A stretch of 64,000 nucleotides of DNA from contig NC_088326.1 in the NCBI RefSeq assembly GCF_910592395.1, positions 129,001 through 193,000 on the forward strand, given 5' to 3'. The stretch is from Lineus longissimus (Eukaryota; Nemertea; Pilidiophora; Heteronemertea; Lineidae). How positions within the stretch are numbered: position 1 is the stretch's first letter; each line of letters begins with the position of its first letter. Positions 1 to 11,638 of this stretch are shown here, piece after piece. The notes under the pieces were generated by a model, which saw only the letters and a list, made by a program, of their open reading frames with translations, was not told the origin of the DNA and made no database searches. Position numbers and translations under genes: made by a program.

Positions 1-19
1 ATTCTATGTAAATTGATCG

Positions 20-2845
20 ATGGAGGGAAATTGTGATGATAGAAAATTCCTGTCTGTAGGGCTACTGTGTCTCGATATCATCTTCAAAACAGATGGTTTT
101 CCCAAAGAGGATTCTGATCAAAGGTATTACCATTATAGTCCTTTGTAAAGAACTGAGTTATGACTAATCACCTCCCTCCAGAACTGAAACACTATGTCAT
201 TTCTGTCTTACAGAGGCCAATTCTTTTTTCAGGAATTGAACCTGTAGTTTCCCAACCTTGTAGCGAACCTCTACTTAAATCATGAATGATGGCTGGTTGT
301 GACCGAGTCATGATGTTTGCCGGTCTTACCTGTCTTGATGTTGTGTGTTTCATTAAACAATACATGAGAGAAGACCAAGGACATTTGTATGTATTCTTGA
401 TTTTAAAGCTTTGACCAAATCTGAAAAATGGCATTGATTCATTCCAACCTCCAAATTACAACCTGTGTCATTATCATTAGAAAGTAGCAATCGGAATAGT
501 TTTCCACCTTCATCAAGGTTTAAACTTAACAAATTGATCTGCTCATCTTTGACATTTAGCTTGTACAAGTAGGCCTACACAAGTAGGCCTACACAATCAA
601 ATGGCGTGTAACACTCGCTCTTCTTCTGACAGATGCACTGACCAGGTTTGGCAGAGGGGCGGCAATGCCTCAAACAGTTCTACAGTCATCTCCCTCTTTG
701 GATCACCGTGTGAATTGTTTGGTACAATGGCAGTTGCTCCAGAGACGACGTAAGTTGATAACTCAAGAGCATTTTATGGGTGGGGGGTGTTGATTGAAGC
801 ATCAGAGATGGATCGAGTGTTGGTATTACGGGATACGGGCTTGGGTGTTGATTGAAGCATCAGAGATGGATCGAGTGTTGGTATTACGGGATACGGGCTT
901 GGGTGTTGATTGAAGCATCAGAGATGGATCGAGTGTTGGTATTACGGGATACGGGCTTGGGTGTTGATTGAAGCATCAGAGATGGATCGAGTGTTGGTAT
1001 TACGGGATACGGGCTTGGGTGTTGATTGAAGCATCAGAGATGGATCGAGCGTTGGTATTACGGGATACGGGCTTGCCTGTTGATTGAAGCATCAGAGATG
1101 GATCGAGTGTTGGTATTACGGGATACGGGCTTGGGTGTTGATTGAAGCATCAGAGATGGATCGAGTGTTGGTATTACGGGATACGGGCTTGCCTATTGAT
1201 TGAAGCATCAGAGATGGATCGAGTGTTGGTATTACAGGATACGGGCTTGGGTGTTGATTGAACTCGGGGGGGGGGGGGGGGGGAGATCGATTAGCCAGAG
1301 AAGAAGCCAGGTGTTGACTCTGCTTGCTCAGTGTACATTGTATATGTTGCATGTTTTCAGGTTTTTAGAAGAGAACTTGGCGAAGTATGGCATTGGATAC
1401 CCAAACATGGTTTACCATGAGAATTGCCAATGTCCAACGTCGGTCTGCATCGTCAACAATCACAACGGCTCGCGCACTATTTTACACACAAACAAGTAAG
1501 TTGTCCTTGTGGCCAGTAATGAGGAATCTTTTCTTCGGAGAATTGGTAACATGCCTGGGAATCGTAGTCTGTCGGCCAAGCACCAGCTTCTGAGGCAGAA
1601 CATTTCAAGGGTGTGGGTGAGTGATTTAGCCATCTCAAAACAAGCGGGTCAAGATGGTTGTCAACAGGTATGGAGGTATTCACCTTCAAAATGTTCATTC
1701 TTCTTTCCATTCCGATGATCGTCATGATTTTTTTCTTGATTTTACAGGAATCTACCGGAACTGACAGAAGACGATTTCTCGAAAATTGATCTGAATTCGG
1801 GCCGATACAAGTGGATACATTTTGAAGGACGTCCGACTGCTTCACAGATTAAAGGAATGTTGCAGAAAATTGATGACTTTAACAAAAGCGTTGAAAAGCC
1901 AGAAGATCGGATCACAACATCTGTGGAGCTGGAGAAGATCAGGGAACAATTGGGTGGGTTAAATTATCATTTTGTCCAGGCTCGTGACAACTGTGGAGCT
2001 GGAGAAGATCAGGGAACAGTTGGCTCGTGACAACTGTAAATAGTCTATGTCCGCTCTTTATCTGATCATGTTTATCTCTGGCTCCTGGTGCAAGTCGTTG
2101 AGATTTAACCATCCCCAACTTTACTACAACTACACACTCTCCCAGCCAGAGAGGCGTCCATGGAGTCTCCTCTTTGTCCCGGCCCTGGTTTAACATGTCA
2201 TTCAAGGACAATATTATGGCCATTGGAATTTTTGTTTGCAGTGCTTTTACAGGATATGGCTGATTATGTGTTCATCAGCAAGGATCATGCCATGTTTAGA
2301 GGATTCCAGACTGCTGAGGAGGCGGTGGATGGATTCCATAGACTGTGTCGACCTGGGTAAGAATGAATTACAGCCTGTAGAGAGGTCATCTAAGTTAATA
2401 AAGACGTTTCTGTCAAAACATATTCAATCCATTCCTCTGAGCCTACTATAGCACACACCTCTGTTAGCAGGTCACTCACACTGTTAAGGGTGTTTGATTT
2501 TGATGTTTCTAACGACCATCAGTAATTCACAGAAACTTCCTTAAAGGTCGTAATTTCTATTTCAGAGCTGCAGTCATCTGCGCCTGGGGGGAGAAAGGGG
2601 CCTGTGGAAAAGGGCCCGACGGGAAACTTGTCCAAGTAGCTGCCTACCCTCAAGAGAAAGTGGTCGATACCCTCGGTGCTGGTGATACCTTTAATGCCTC
2701 AACCATTTTGGCCTTGAGTAGGGGGTACAGCTTGCAAGAGGCTTTGGATTTTGGCTGTTTTGTTGCTGGTGCTAAGTGCGGGATGATGGGTTTCGATGGA
2801 ATCAAGGAACTCAAACATAACATTTTAGACAATTTACCGTTGTGA
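20..2845 (+). CDS. KHK: Ketohexokinase (fructokinase), six exons, complete
   Basis: This enzyme phosphorylates fructose to fructose 1-phosphate with ATP in the cytosol, the entry step of fructose breakdown. Exons are 20-123, 633-749, 1361-1495, 1748-1953, 2242-2356 and 2566-2845, all GT-AG and in phase, giving 318 aa (human enzyme 298 aa). The start has the family N-terminus (VGLLCLDII, then FPKEDSD), followed by [23 protein letters not shown] and ISKD. The second pfkB signature [12 protein letters not shown] places the catalytic Asp at about residue 266. The third exon is 135 nt, the same length as the mutually exclusive exons 3A/3C of vertebrate KHK, but only one version is visible here. 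Intron 2 holds a 58-bp minisatellite, and the tail of exon 4 is duplicated in intron 4. The promoter lies mostly left of the window. Confidence 0.95.
786..1262. repeat. 58-bp minisatellite in KHK intron 2, about 8 copies
   Basis: A 58-bp unit (core GAAGCATCAGAGATGGATCG) is repeated head to tail about eight times with very few differences. The junctions alternate between GGGTGTTG and GCCTGTTG variants, so there may be a higher-order pattern. The array ends against an 18-nt poly-G run at about 1266-1283. Confidence 0.95.
1918..2024 (+). repeat. Duplicated tail of KHK exon 4
   Basis: The end of exon 4 (core GGAGCTGGAGAAGATCAGGG, to 1953) occurs again about 69 bp downstream inside the intron (roughly 1987-2024). 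The second copy runs into CTCGTG where the real exon is followed by GTGGGT, so it lacks the splice donor and looks non-coding. Confidence 0.8.
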
Positions 2846-2981
2846 CAAGCATTCATGATAGAAAATCAATCGTGCTTTTCCCGAAATAATAGGTGTACAT
2901 TCTGTTCATAGGGCCAGCATCTGAAATACACTGAACCTAGGGAATACCCAGGTGTGTTGCCATTGCTTCTATCCAGGTGGA

Positions 2982-2987
2982 AATAAA
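2982..2987 (+). promoter_or_regulatory. Polyadenylation signal, KHK
   Basis: AATAAA lies 137 nt after the KHK stop codon and is the first canonical signal downstream. Confidence 0.55.
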
Positions 2988-4137
2988 CAAAATTTCTCCT
3001 CATTCTGTTGTCGTCACATTCATTTCCCAACTTTTGGATGGCCGTTGTGGACATTTTATATGAATTACTGTAACATTGGTCAGGAGCCATCACTACTGAT
3101 ACTGTAACATCAGCCAGGAGCCATCACAACTTGAGCCATCCAGACCAATACCAACATCAGCCAGGTGCCTTCCTTACTGATACTGTAACATCAGTCAGGA
3201 GCCATCACCGCTGATACTGTTACATTGGTGAGCTCGTCTTGTCCTTTTGGAGGACATCCTACACAGCTTCGAGACATCCAGAACAGAGAGTTCATCATCA
3301 AGTATGTCTTGTCTTTGGAGAATACATTTTGTACTGTCTTTTGAGACGCCCTGAATAGGGGGGGTTTCATCAAGGACAATGAGAACAATCTACTGTCTTC
3401 AGAAGTCGAATGGGGAGTTCTTCGGCCAGTACATCTTGTTGCAGAGTAACCTACTGTCTTCTGGACACCCTGAATAGGAAGTACTTTATCAAGTACATAT
3501 TGCTCTTGTGAAAGAACAATGTCCTGTCCTGTGAGAAGCCCTATATGAATCAGGAGTTCTTCATCTATTCACGTCAACCAATCAAGAGACGGCCAGGTTG
3601 TGCCTGTCTTCCAGTCTTGTCAGACCCTGAAGAAATTACTGTGTACCCTGGAGAGAAGAGGCACCCTCACACCCAATAGAGACAATTGCGCTCCAAGTAG
3701 AAACATTGTGCTCCATGTTCAGTTGAGACATACAGTGGACTGCCAAGGGAGTCTATAGAGACAGAACTCGAATTCAAACTTCATATTGACAGAGAAGCAA
3801 GCCTTTGACTGAGCTGTTCCGACATACATTTTACTAGTATCGATCGAATTGCTTCTCCTTTTGCGTTATTTAGCATCAACTTGATAAATGCTGCTGTGGC
3901 TATGATAAATGCTAGCGTCTGGATACAACTAGCGCGGATAGCTGGCGCATCGAGCTGCTGATTGACGTAGCATCGATGATGACGCACTCGAAGGTCGTTG
4001 CGCGCCGCCAGAGGACGAAGGATAGCGTACCGTTACTTCTGTGTTAGATAATCATCCCACCTTGGAGGCGGAATACTACCTGGAGGGAATCACATCCACG
4101 CTCAAGGAGAAGGAGGAACAAGCTAGGAGGTACAGAA
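2988..4137. other. Intergenic KHK to opine dehydrogenase
   Basis: No supported gene. At about 3069-3230 a degenerate unit of roughly 33 bp (core AACATCAGCCAGGAGCCATC) is repeated three to four times. Bases 4042-4145 are open in one frame and look protein-like (LKEKEEQARRYRNGR), but that frame does not join the opine dehydrogenase exon. This stretch should contain the upstream promoter and leader of that gene. Confidence 0.5.
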
Positions 4138-5259
4138 ATGGCAGGGTAAGCTTGACGAAGGGAGAGGTTGGCTTAGCCGTAGTCGACCTGGGTTGAGATG
4201 AAAGACGTGTCAATTGGTCCGTAGCTGGCGTTGGCCCCGGTGGGACTTGAGGTTGCTGCGGGAAGTGTGTGTGTGTGTGGGAGGGGGGGGGGGGCGTTTA
4301 ATGGGAAGCCATAGAAACTACACAATGATAGAAATGGCAGGGTAGGTGTTACTATGGTAACGTTACGCTCAGCGTCATGACAGGGTAAGGAGTTTCTACT
4401 AGCGTTACATCGGTGGTTACTTTAGGCTTAGCGTCATGCTCGGCAGGGATGTGATGATCGACTGGGGTACTTTAGGCAGGGCGTCAGTACTGCAACCTGG
4501 TGTGGTGTGGGAAACTGGCACGTCAAGACATGTCGCTTGTTGTTAGGTAGCTTTATCTTTAGTAAATAAATGGCTTTGTCTTGAAAGGCAGGTAGGTTTT
4601 GATCTCGAGGGTGGACGAGTTACAATATGGGTCAACACCTCGGCTCTTAAAACGTTGGCTTCCTTTTTGGGCGTGCTTCCAATCAAGGTTGCTTTCGGCG
4701 AATATTTATTTATGTGTGTTCATTTCTAAATAGCAAGAATTTAGCTGTAAATACCCGCGGCAACTTAGATTAGCATATTTCTATCTCAACTTATGTGAAG
4801 CTCTGGCAAGGTAAACAATATCCGTTTGCAGACGTTTGCATGGATCACAATCACTTTGGATAAAACAAATACTCAACATATACTTTAGCATAGTCCTCGC
4901 CACGCCACCGTAGGAAGAGAATCTACACACAACTGAAGACACTCAACCGCTCTTCTGCCTTGGATGCGTCGATGGTCCATATGGTGCCTCAAAGATGAAT
5001 GTCAACGAATGCCTGCAGCGCCCCTATGCTGAGATTGATAGATGGAGTGATTGCTCGTCTAGCATGAACATAATGGGTTCATGACATGATCAAGTGTCAT
5101 ATCAAATGAGGTGCCCCATTTACTCAAAAATTGATTTTGTCTACCCAAACACTGAATTTGATTCTCATCGATCTCTAACACCGGGAAGGACAATCAAGGA
5201 CGCTGTATTTTTGTCTTGGAGAAGCCAGACAACGAGGAGTTTTGGACAGAAATGGCAGG
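4138..5259 (+). repeat. Three copies of the MAG start-codon mini-exon
   Basis: The string AGAAATGGCAGGGTARG occurs at 4138-4145, 4334-4341 and 5252-5259 (coding part). Each has a good start context (A at -3, G at +4), the codons ATG GCA GG and an adjacent GT donor. All three join exon 5363 in the same frame and would give the same first residues. The flanks of copies two and three are also related (GTAGGT..., GCGTCAT), so this is a segmental duplication. Which copies are transcribed is unknown. Confidence 0.6.
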
Positions 5260-6831
5260 GTAGGTTTGGTTGCTGTGGTATTATAAGACATTGATAGCGT
5301 CATTTTGCTTGTCAGCATGGGCTGAAGTCGACTAATGATGTGGTTTACTCTTTCTACTTTAGGGTCAAATGTAAACCAATCAGGACCAAGATTGACGACA
5401 AACTGACAGTCTGTATATGCGGCGGAGGAAATGGAGCTCATATATTGGCGGGGTTGGCTGCTTCCCGTCCTGGGGTCGAAACTCGGGTCCTGACCCTGTT
5501 CGCAGACGAGGCGGAGAGATGGACAGGGGCCATGGAAGGTGGGACATTCTGCGTCGATATCATTGGCGGAGGAGCAAGAGGAGAAGACGTCGCAATTCAT
5601 GTCGATCCATTCAAAGTTTCCAAAGACCCGAAACTTGTCATCCCAGGGGCTCATATTATTGTTTTCGTGGTACCGTCATTTGCCCATGAGCAGTATTTCG
5701 AGGCAATTGCGCCCTTCGTGTGCCCTCAGAGCGTGATTATAGGCCTGCCCGGCGGCAACGGATTCGAGTTCCAGCTGCGCGGGATCTTGAAGGAGAAGGC
5801 GGACCTGTGCACGGTGATGGTGTTCGAGTCCCTTCCCTGGGCTTGCAGGATCAAGGAATTCGGCAAGGTCGTAGAACTCCTGGCGACAAAGGAAAGCCTC
5901 GATGGCGCCCTCCAGCGGCCTAATACCGGTGCGATCCACCACAACCACCTGGCCTCGTTTCAATACATGTTGGGGGATTTACCAAGGTTACAAATCAAAG
6001 GACACCTTCTCGGGATTACTTTAATGTCGCCTAACTGCATCGTACATCCAATCATAATGTATGGAGAGTGGGTGAACTGGGACGGTCAGCCGAGAGAGAC
6101 GGCGCCATTGTTTTATTGGGGCGTAACCCAGGAGACTGGTGACCTCATGTCCAACTGCAGCCAAGAGATCTTGGCCATCAGTCAAAAGATCATGGACCTC
6201 GTCCCTGGGGTCAATCTCACCAATGTGAAGCATATCTACGACTGGTTTATCATCATCTATGGGAGCGAGATTTCGGATAAGACGAGCCTTGCGACTGTTT
6301 TGAGGACGAACAAGGGTTACAACGGATTGACGCATCCTTGCGTCAAGACAGGTAAGTCAGCAGCCCATCACTCAACTCGCGCCGTTCTCAGTGCAATGTA
6401 CGTGGTCACGTAACTGGTACATTCCACTAAAGTAGTTTCATGTCGGCTCTGCCACTTTTACATGTTTATCTTGTCAATTTGGCATCGGTTAAACGAGACA
6501 CGAAAGAATGGGAGGAATACTTGCTTTATTTGGCAATAATGTTTTGGATAAACAACTTTTTTTGGCAGATGACGGAAAGTTCCTACCAAACTTCAAGTAT
6601 CGCTACATGACAGAAGACATCTCGTTCGGATTAGCAGTCGTCAAGGGAATAGCCGACATTCTCGGTGTAGACACGCCCTCTATTGATAAAGTTCTGTACT
6701 GGGCCCAGGGTATCCTGAACAAGGAGTATGTCGTGAACGGGAGGCTCGTGGGAAATGATGTCGGCGAGACCAGGGCACCGCAGCGATACGGATTGATAAC
6801 ACTGAAGGATATATTGAATCAGGAGGTCTAA
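5252..6831 (+). CDS. Opine dehydrogenase (octopine/tauropine-type), complete
   Basis: The protein reductively condenses pyruvate with an amino acid using NADH. In marine invertebrates it regenerates NAD+ in oxygen-poor muscle. Exons are 5252-5259, 5363-6351 and 6569-6831, giving 419 aa (scallop octopine dehydrogenase is about 399). The first exon codes only MAG. The phase then gives VKCKPIRTK, leading into the Rossmann motif CICGGGNGAH at residues 20-29 and LTLFADEAERW. Later conserved blocks are ESLPWACRIKEFGK, the C-terminal domain WVNWDGQPRETAPLFYWG, YRYMTEDI, KVLYWAQ and APQRYG. Upstream in-frame reading without splicing offers only a GTG at 5340, so the spliced ATG start is preferred. 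Two further copies of the mini-exon lie at 4138 and 4334. The amino-acid substrate cannot be told from sequence. Confidence 0.9.
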
Positions 6832-7155
6832 TATATATTTGGACTTAAAGGACATAACAAGTGAAAGGTGTACCCTGCTTTTAATACCAGATACTTGACG
6901 AATTTTTCAGCGGTTTTTAGCCTATAGATGAAGTTATGTAACCATGGTGTTTTTGTTGATAGATATTATGAAAAGATCAAAACCGTTGGAGTTTCCCGGA
7001 ACGAAACAAAAGTAAAGCGTTTAGGAAAAAACACCTTCATGGCTCATGAATAATGATTTCACGAAAACTTAATACATATACATGAGGTGTGTCTAGTTTA
7101 GTTTAGTTTTGTTTCGCTTCACTTCGTTCCGGAAACTACCAATAACCGTCGTCGC

Positions 7156-7161
7156 AATAAA
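7156..7161 (+). promoter_or_regulatory. Polyadenylation signal, opine dehydrogenase
   Basis: AATAAA lies 325 nt after the stop codon. The 6832-7480 interval otherwise holds only the 3' ends of two converging genes, and I see nothing else in it. Confidence 0.45.
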
Positions 7162-7469
7162 TTTAACTAGATGACTTACACTACTATGAGAACGACCATT
7201 AAACTTACATAAAAGTACATAGAAGAGAACGCCGGTGTTAACTCCGGAGAGAGTAGACATCGTTTACCATAAATTGTATTAAAAACAAGCTTCTGACTAG
7301 ATTTGTCTTAGGTGGCTAAAAACTATGAAGGCAATAAAAGTTCATATAGGTCTTCAAAAGTACTCAAAATATATGTCTATCCCCATTATTTAGGAAAGAA
7401 GTCATGGCACTTTTCAAATTGCAGATTTCGGGATTTCTTCTGTGATGCCCAAATCTGTCATGGCCCGAG

Positions 7470-7475
7470 TTTATT
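7470..7475 (-). promoter_or_regulatory. Possible polyadenylation signal, receptor A
   Basis: AATAAA on the minus strand lies only about 5 nt after the stop codon. This would make an extremely short 3' UTR, and another signal may be used. Confidence 0.25.
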
Positions 7476-7480
7476 AAGAT

Positions 7481-10400
7481 TCATTTGTTTGGGTTCTGAA
7501 GAAACAATCCAACGAATGTGGCCGCTGCAACGATGTTGATTATGAAGTAACACAACATGAAGACCCTGTCCAATACTCTGGCCATCTCCTTCCAAAGATA
7601 ACTTAATTCGCTCTTCCTTCTTGCCTCATTCTGTACCCCGAAGCTGTTATTCAGAGAATCCACGATTTTCGACAAATATAATTCAACATTTCCGTTCTCA
7701 GGGCGCGTTGAAAACTGGTCTGTAGGTCGGTTAGTTTGGTTCAACACTGATAGGAGGACGTCATCTGTATTCCTTGGTTTTGTGGACCAATTCTTGTTTA
7801 CTGATTCGAGTTGGACGCCATTTTTGTCATCAAAATCCATCTTTGTGGATGGAAATCTTCCGTTCTCAAAGATTATCTCGGTGCCTTCGACCATCTTGAT
7901 TTTCCTTTGTGCTGACTCATGCATGCAAACAACTCTCGCGAGACAGTCGAAGACGAGAAACCGCAGCCATCTTGGCATCATGACGTCCCCACGGAGATGC
8001 AATTGCAAAACAATTACTGCCAATATGATGGATAATGCGGAGGAAGCCATCAACACCGTGATGTAAATCACTGAAATGAAATTTTTAAAGTTTCAAGAAC
8101 TGATTTCATCCGGTTTAACAAGATGGCGCAGTCCTTCAAAAGTATGGGCCCATCAGCATCCGGAGCAGGTTGCGCATTTTGGACTGTGAAACTCGGGGAG
8201 TGAAAGCATTGCAGATGATCACTAACGAATTCACAGGCAATTTACCAACTTCGCTTTTGATCTTTCCCAGCCTATTATACCCGGTAAGACGGACTCAGCT
8301 GATGAATCGTTTACTCTGGCCAGCAGGTTTAGGTCCAAATGTTTTTGTAACTTTCAAACAAAACAAAAAGCATGTATCTTTGATATAACTCACCTATAAT
8401 TGGTGTTGTGTCGCTGTTGTGTGGCAGGGACTCAGCAAGGACCATCTGAAACACCGAGAACGCCAGTAGGATCGTCACGCCCATGGATATCTTCTCCCCG
8501 GAGTCGGGCGGCAGGTAGAACATGATGGGAATCAAAAGCGATATGACGACACACGGCCCGAGAATATTCAAAATAAAATATATCGGTTTCCGTTTCATTG
8601 TCAAATTCGCTCGATAGTACGACCAGTCCAAATAAACCTCGACGAAGACCGCAGCATCTCCCTTGACGAAATCCCATTGGCCGTCGTGATACTTGTGTAA
8701 TTCGCTAATGTCGAGTGATTCGATTTGCGCGGGATGTTGGTGAGCGAACATAGTCAGAGATGGCCGATTGTGAGTGCGACTCTCAAACCGGAAGTAGCAC
8801 TCCTGGACGTCGAATGGGAAGTAGGTCATTTTTAGAGAGCATGACCTGACAAAGACGCGGTTTGAGTACCACGTGACATTGCCATCATACGTGACAACTA
8901 GGTCGACTCCTACAATCGTGTAGGCCACGTCGTCCATGCCGCCCTGGCTGAAACATTCAAAATACACCGGTGAGAATATGCAAGCTTTGGTGTTTCCAAT
9001 GGTTGTCAAGACGTCTGCTCCCAACTCTGCTCTTAGATTTACTGGTGACAGACTTTCTACAGCCTTGTCCCTATCTAGTATAGCTATTGTATCACCCTTG
9101 TCCCTCATTGTATGGGAGAGGTGCAGTAAGAACGACAGCTAAATAATTTCACCTCATTCCGCCAACATCATTTTGTGAGAACACTGTGATTTGGAGTACA
9201 CTACAAAAGTAACATCAGTGATCCACTCAGGTATGTCTTACCTATCAATAGTAATGATATCCGGGATCCAGATGTCTTGGTTTGTCAGTACGATCCTTTT
9301 GACGCCGTCATATTGCGCCGGGTCCCAATGCATGTATTCGTCTTTCCATCTCTGGAGGTCGAAGTAAATGGTCATTAAAGATAGTTGTGATGTTATCGGT
9401 ACGGCAACGGTAAAGGGTCATGTTATTTGTTGATCATGCTAATCACAAAGGCAATAGTAATGGTAATGTTGATGTTGATGTTAATGGTAACGGTAATGGG
9501 ATTGTTAACGGTAATGGTAAATGTAGTGTACATTTGTACGGCAGCGACAGCTGGAAAAGTGCACCTAGCACATTTGGTTGATAGCTGCAGGCGAATCTCC
9601 GTTGCTCTGCCTCACTGAAACTGTTCAGCAGAATAAACAGATAAGCCAACTCGATCGATTGTTGGAGACTGCTCGGCCGATTCAAAGGATGCATCGTTTT
9701 GTACGATCTACTCTGCACTTACCAAATCAAAATATGCAGCAATGGCGATACGCTGTTTTTCATCGTCCTGTAACGGGACAAGAACATACTCAGTTTCTAT
9801 CAACCAGTCAATATTCCTGTGTGTGATTTAACAGTCAGCATGTGGTTTTCAACTCAGAGCGGTCAAAGGCTAGGTTTACACCATTCTCCACGACAGGAAC
9901 TCTGTTTAGTGTCGAGTCGTTCCGCCCCCAATTTAACTGACCGCCATCGCCTTCGATTGGCATCGACTGAGCATGAAGAATGGGTTACGCAAAGAAACAG
10001 CTGTTTTCTTATGTTCCCTAGAAGAGGCAGCACTCGTGAACAGGGCATCCAAATCATACACTTCCGCTTTCCCCCTTTGACCACTCACCAGCGAGATGAG
10101 GCTCCTGGGAAGGAGGCTGAGGCTCACAAAGATCGGGTTGGAGCTGTTCTTGATTGGACGGACTCTCTTATCGTAGTTTGGGTTGGAGGTCAGCAGCCGG
10201 ATGACCTTGGCTTCCGATGACAAGGTCACTGCAAATAATAGAAGAGCACGGTTTACACACAGCTCCAATTGCAAAGAAAGTGCTTGTGTGCGTGGGGGGG
10301 TCGAACCAAGTGGGGGTCGAACCGAGGTTAAATTGAGTCTACGTGGGATCCGGAATTGGTGTAAATGTATGTTAGTATCGGCTCGTCATCTCAAAGACGT

Positions 10401-10695
10401 CGTTCCTTTAAGTATTCGGGATTCAAGAGACAGCTTACTTTTTGAGGAGTGGAATGGAGCGCTCTGAGCATGGTATTTATCGCGGAAAGGCGCCGTATAA
10501 ATGACAATTAGGTTCATCATTATTATCATCAATGATTTAAGGTGCTATAAATCTATATACTTGATATCCTTTCAATTTTGAAGAAATTATGAAACATACG
10601 GTAGGCTACTTACCGTCAGCGCACATTCCAAAATCATTTATTGTCATAAGAAATAAAACAGCGATGAATTTCATACGTCGACGTAGCATCTCCAT
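7481..10695 (-). CDS. Cys-loop ligand-gated channel, nicotinic acetylcholine receptor-like subunit A
   Basis: A pentameric-channel subunit at the cell surface. Exons, in transcript order, are 10695-10614, 10228-10089, 9767-9723, 9351-9242, 8947-8394 and 8070-7481, giving 506 aa. The first exon is a signal peptide (MKFIAVLFLMTIN). The ligand-binding domain has WDPAQYDGVKRI and IWIPDI. A true Cys-loop spans residues 162-176 (C, 13 residues with YFPFD, C), and N149-V-T is a possible glycosylation site. M1 follows KRKPIYFILNILGP. M2 starts at DSGEKISMGVTILLAF; the GEK entrance is typical of cation channels. M4 is FIINIVAAATFVGLF. There is no vicinal CC in loop C, so it is non-alpha by that criterion. 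Exons of 45 and 110 nt match those of vertebrate CHRN genes. It is a tandem paralogue of the next gene. Confidence 0.92.
9451..9535. repeat. Degenerate hexanucleotide repeat (GGTAAT/GTTGAT-like)
   Basis: Runs of GTTGATGTT and GGTAACGGTAAT within intron 3 of receptor A. A simple-sequence tract with no coding signal. Confidence 0.8.
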
Positions 10696-11638
10696 GTTGA
10701 GAGATCTTATTTTGACAGTTTATCCAAAATTGAACGTTTGAAATGGAAACCGACGGTCTTATCAGCTACATAAAGTAAAAATTAAAAAAAACACCAGCAA
10801 TGTTCAGTTTTTTCAGCGGATGGGGACTTTATTTTGTAGCCAGTTTTCTGGCCCTCTGCTGAATCAAAAGTGACTGTTTCGGTATCGACGATGACGCCTA
10901 TCGAACACTGCAAGAACGTAATGGAGGAAATCATTCACACGCATGAATATATAAACCATTATATCATTGCCAATCATTGACAATAAATGCCATAGAAACC
11001 CACAAATTACTGGTACTGGTTATATTGATATAAAAGCATCGTCTGTTCAGTTACATTAGTGCGTCCGCAACGGACCTTTCATGACGGGCGTTGACACAAA
11101 GGCCCACAGCAAATTATCGGAGTGCTTGGTTTCAAATGGGAAATATCAACATTCCCGACTAATCTCTAAAAGTGACATAATTTACCTTCCAGTACTCTCT
11201 TCGTGTACGAGCTGAGCGTACCGGTGTGACAGCGGATATAGTCCCCCTGGAGTCATAGTCCGGTAGCATTGTATTTGACCAATTAAGCAGCATGATCTAT
11301 TGTACCGCTAACACTAACCAAAACATTTAGCAATGCGGGCTATTGTTACACGGACTACCAGCCCTAGGACTACTATCCCCGTCACACCGGTCTACTCACC
11401 CAATGAGATGAGTCCATTGATTACATTCTTTGTTGTGAAGGGTGTTTCAATACCACTCGGGGACGTTTTTTTATCGGTGATACACCGGCGGCATATTAAA
11501 ATGTGCACAGTCCACCCTTAAAAACCAAGCAGAACATTGGACTGCGAATGTTCTGCCTTTCTGTACAGCAGGGTATGTTTCTGACACGCTCGTCTACAGT
11601 GAGACCGTTTGTGGGTTTTCACGGACGATCACGTGACC
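10696..11638. other. Spacer between the two receptor genes
   Basis: No gene. It should contain the promoter of receptor A and the 3' end of receptor B. No TATA box is evident next to the receptor A start. The main structure is an imperfect inverted repeat (11220-11391). Confidence 0.6.
11220..11391. mobile_element. Imperfect fold-back element (MITE-like)
   Basis: ACCGGTGTGAC at 11220 and its complement GTCACACCGGT ending at 11391 begin two arms of about 45 bp that pair imperfectly. Inner blocks include ATAGTCC and AGTCCG. The arms enclose about 80 bp. No transposase and no clear target-site duplication were seen. Confidence 0.5.

Noticed and set aside
4042-4145. Protein-like frame (EAEYYLEGITSTLKEKEEQ, RYRNG) as an N-terminal exon of opine dehydrogenase
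   Set aside because: Joined to 5363 this frame hits a stop at once. Only the MAG frame of the same stretch continues. Kept as unresolved.
5340-5362. GTG start for opine dehydrogenase just upstream of the main exon
   Set aside because: The bases are a pyrimidine-rich splice acceptor (CTTTCTACTTTAG). The ATG mini-exon fits phase and start context better.
5175-5654. 159-codon minus-strand frame
   Set aside because: Antisense shadow of the opine dehydrogenase exon, with no family resemblance.
5252-6831. Horizontal transfer of opine dehydrogenase from bacteria
   Set aside because: The gene has animal-style introns, and the sequence matches invertebrate enzymes such as scallop octopine dehydrogenase.
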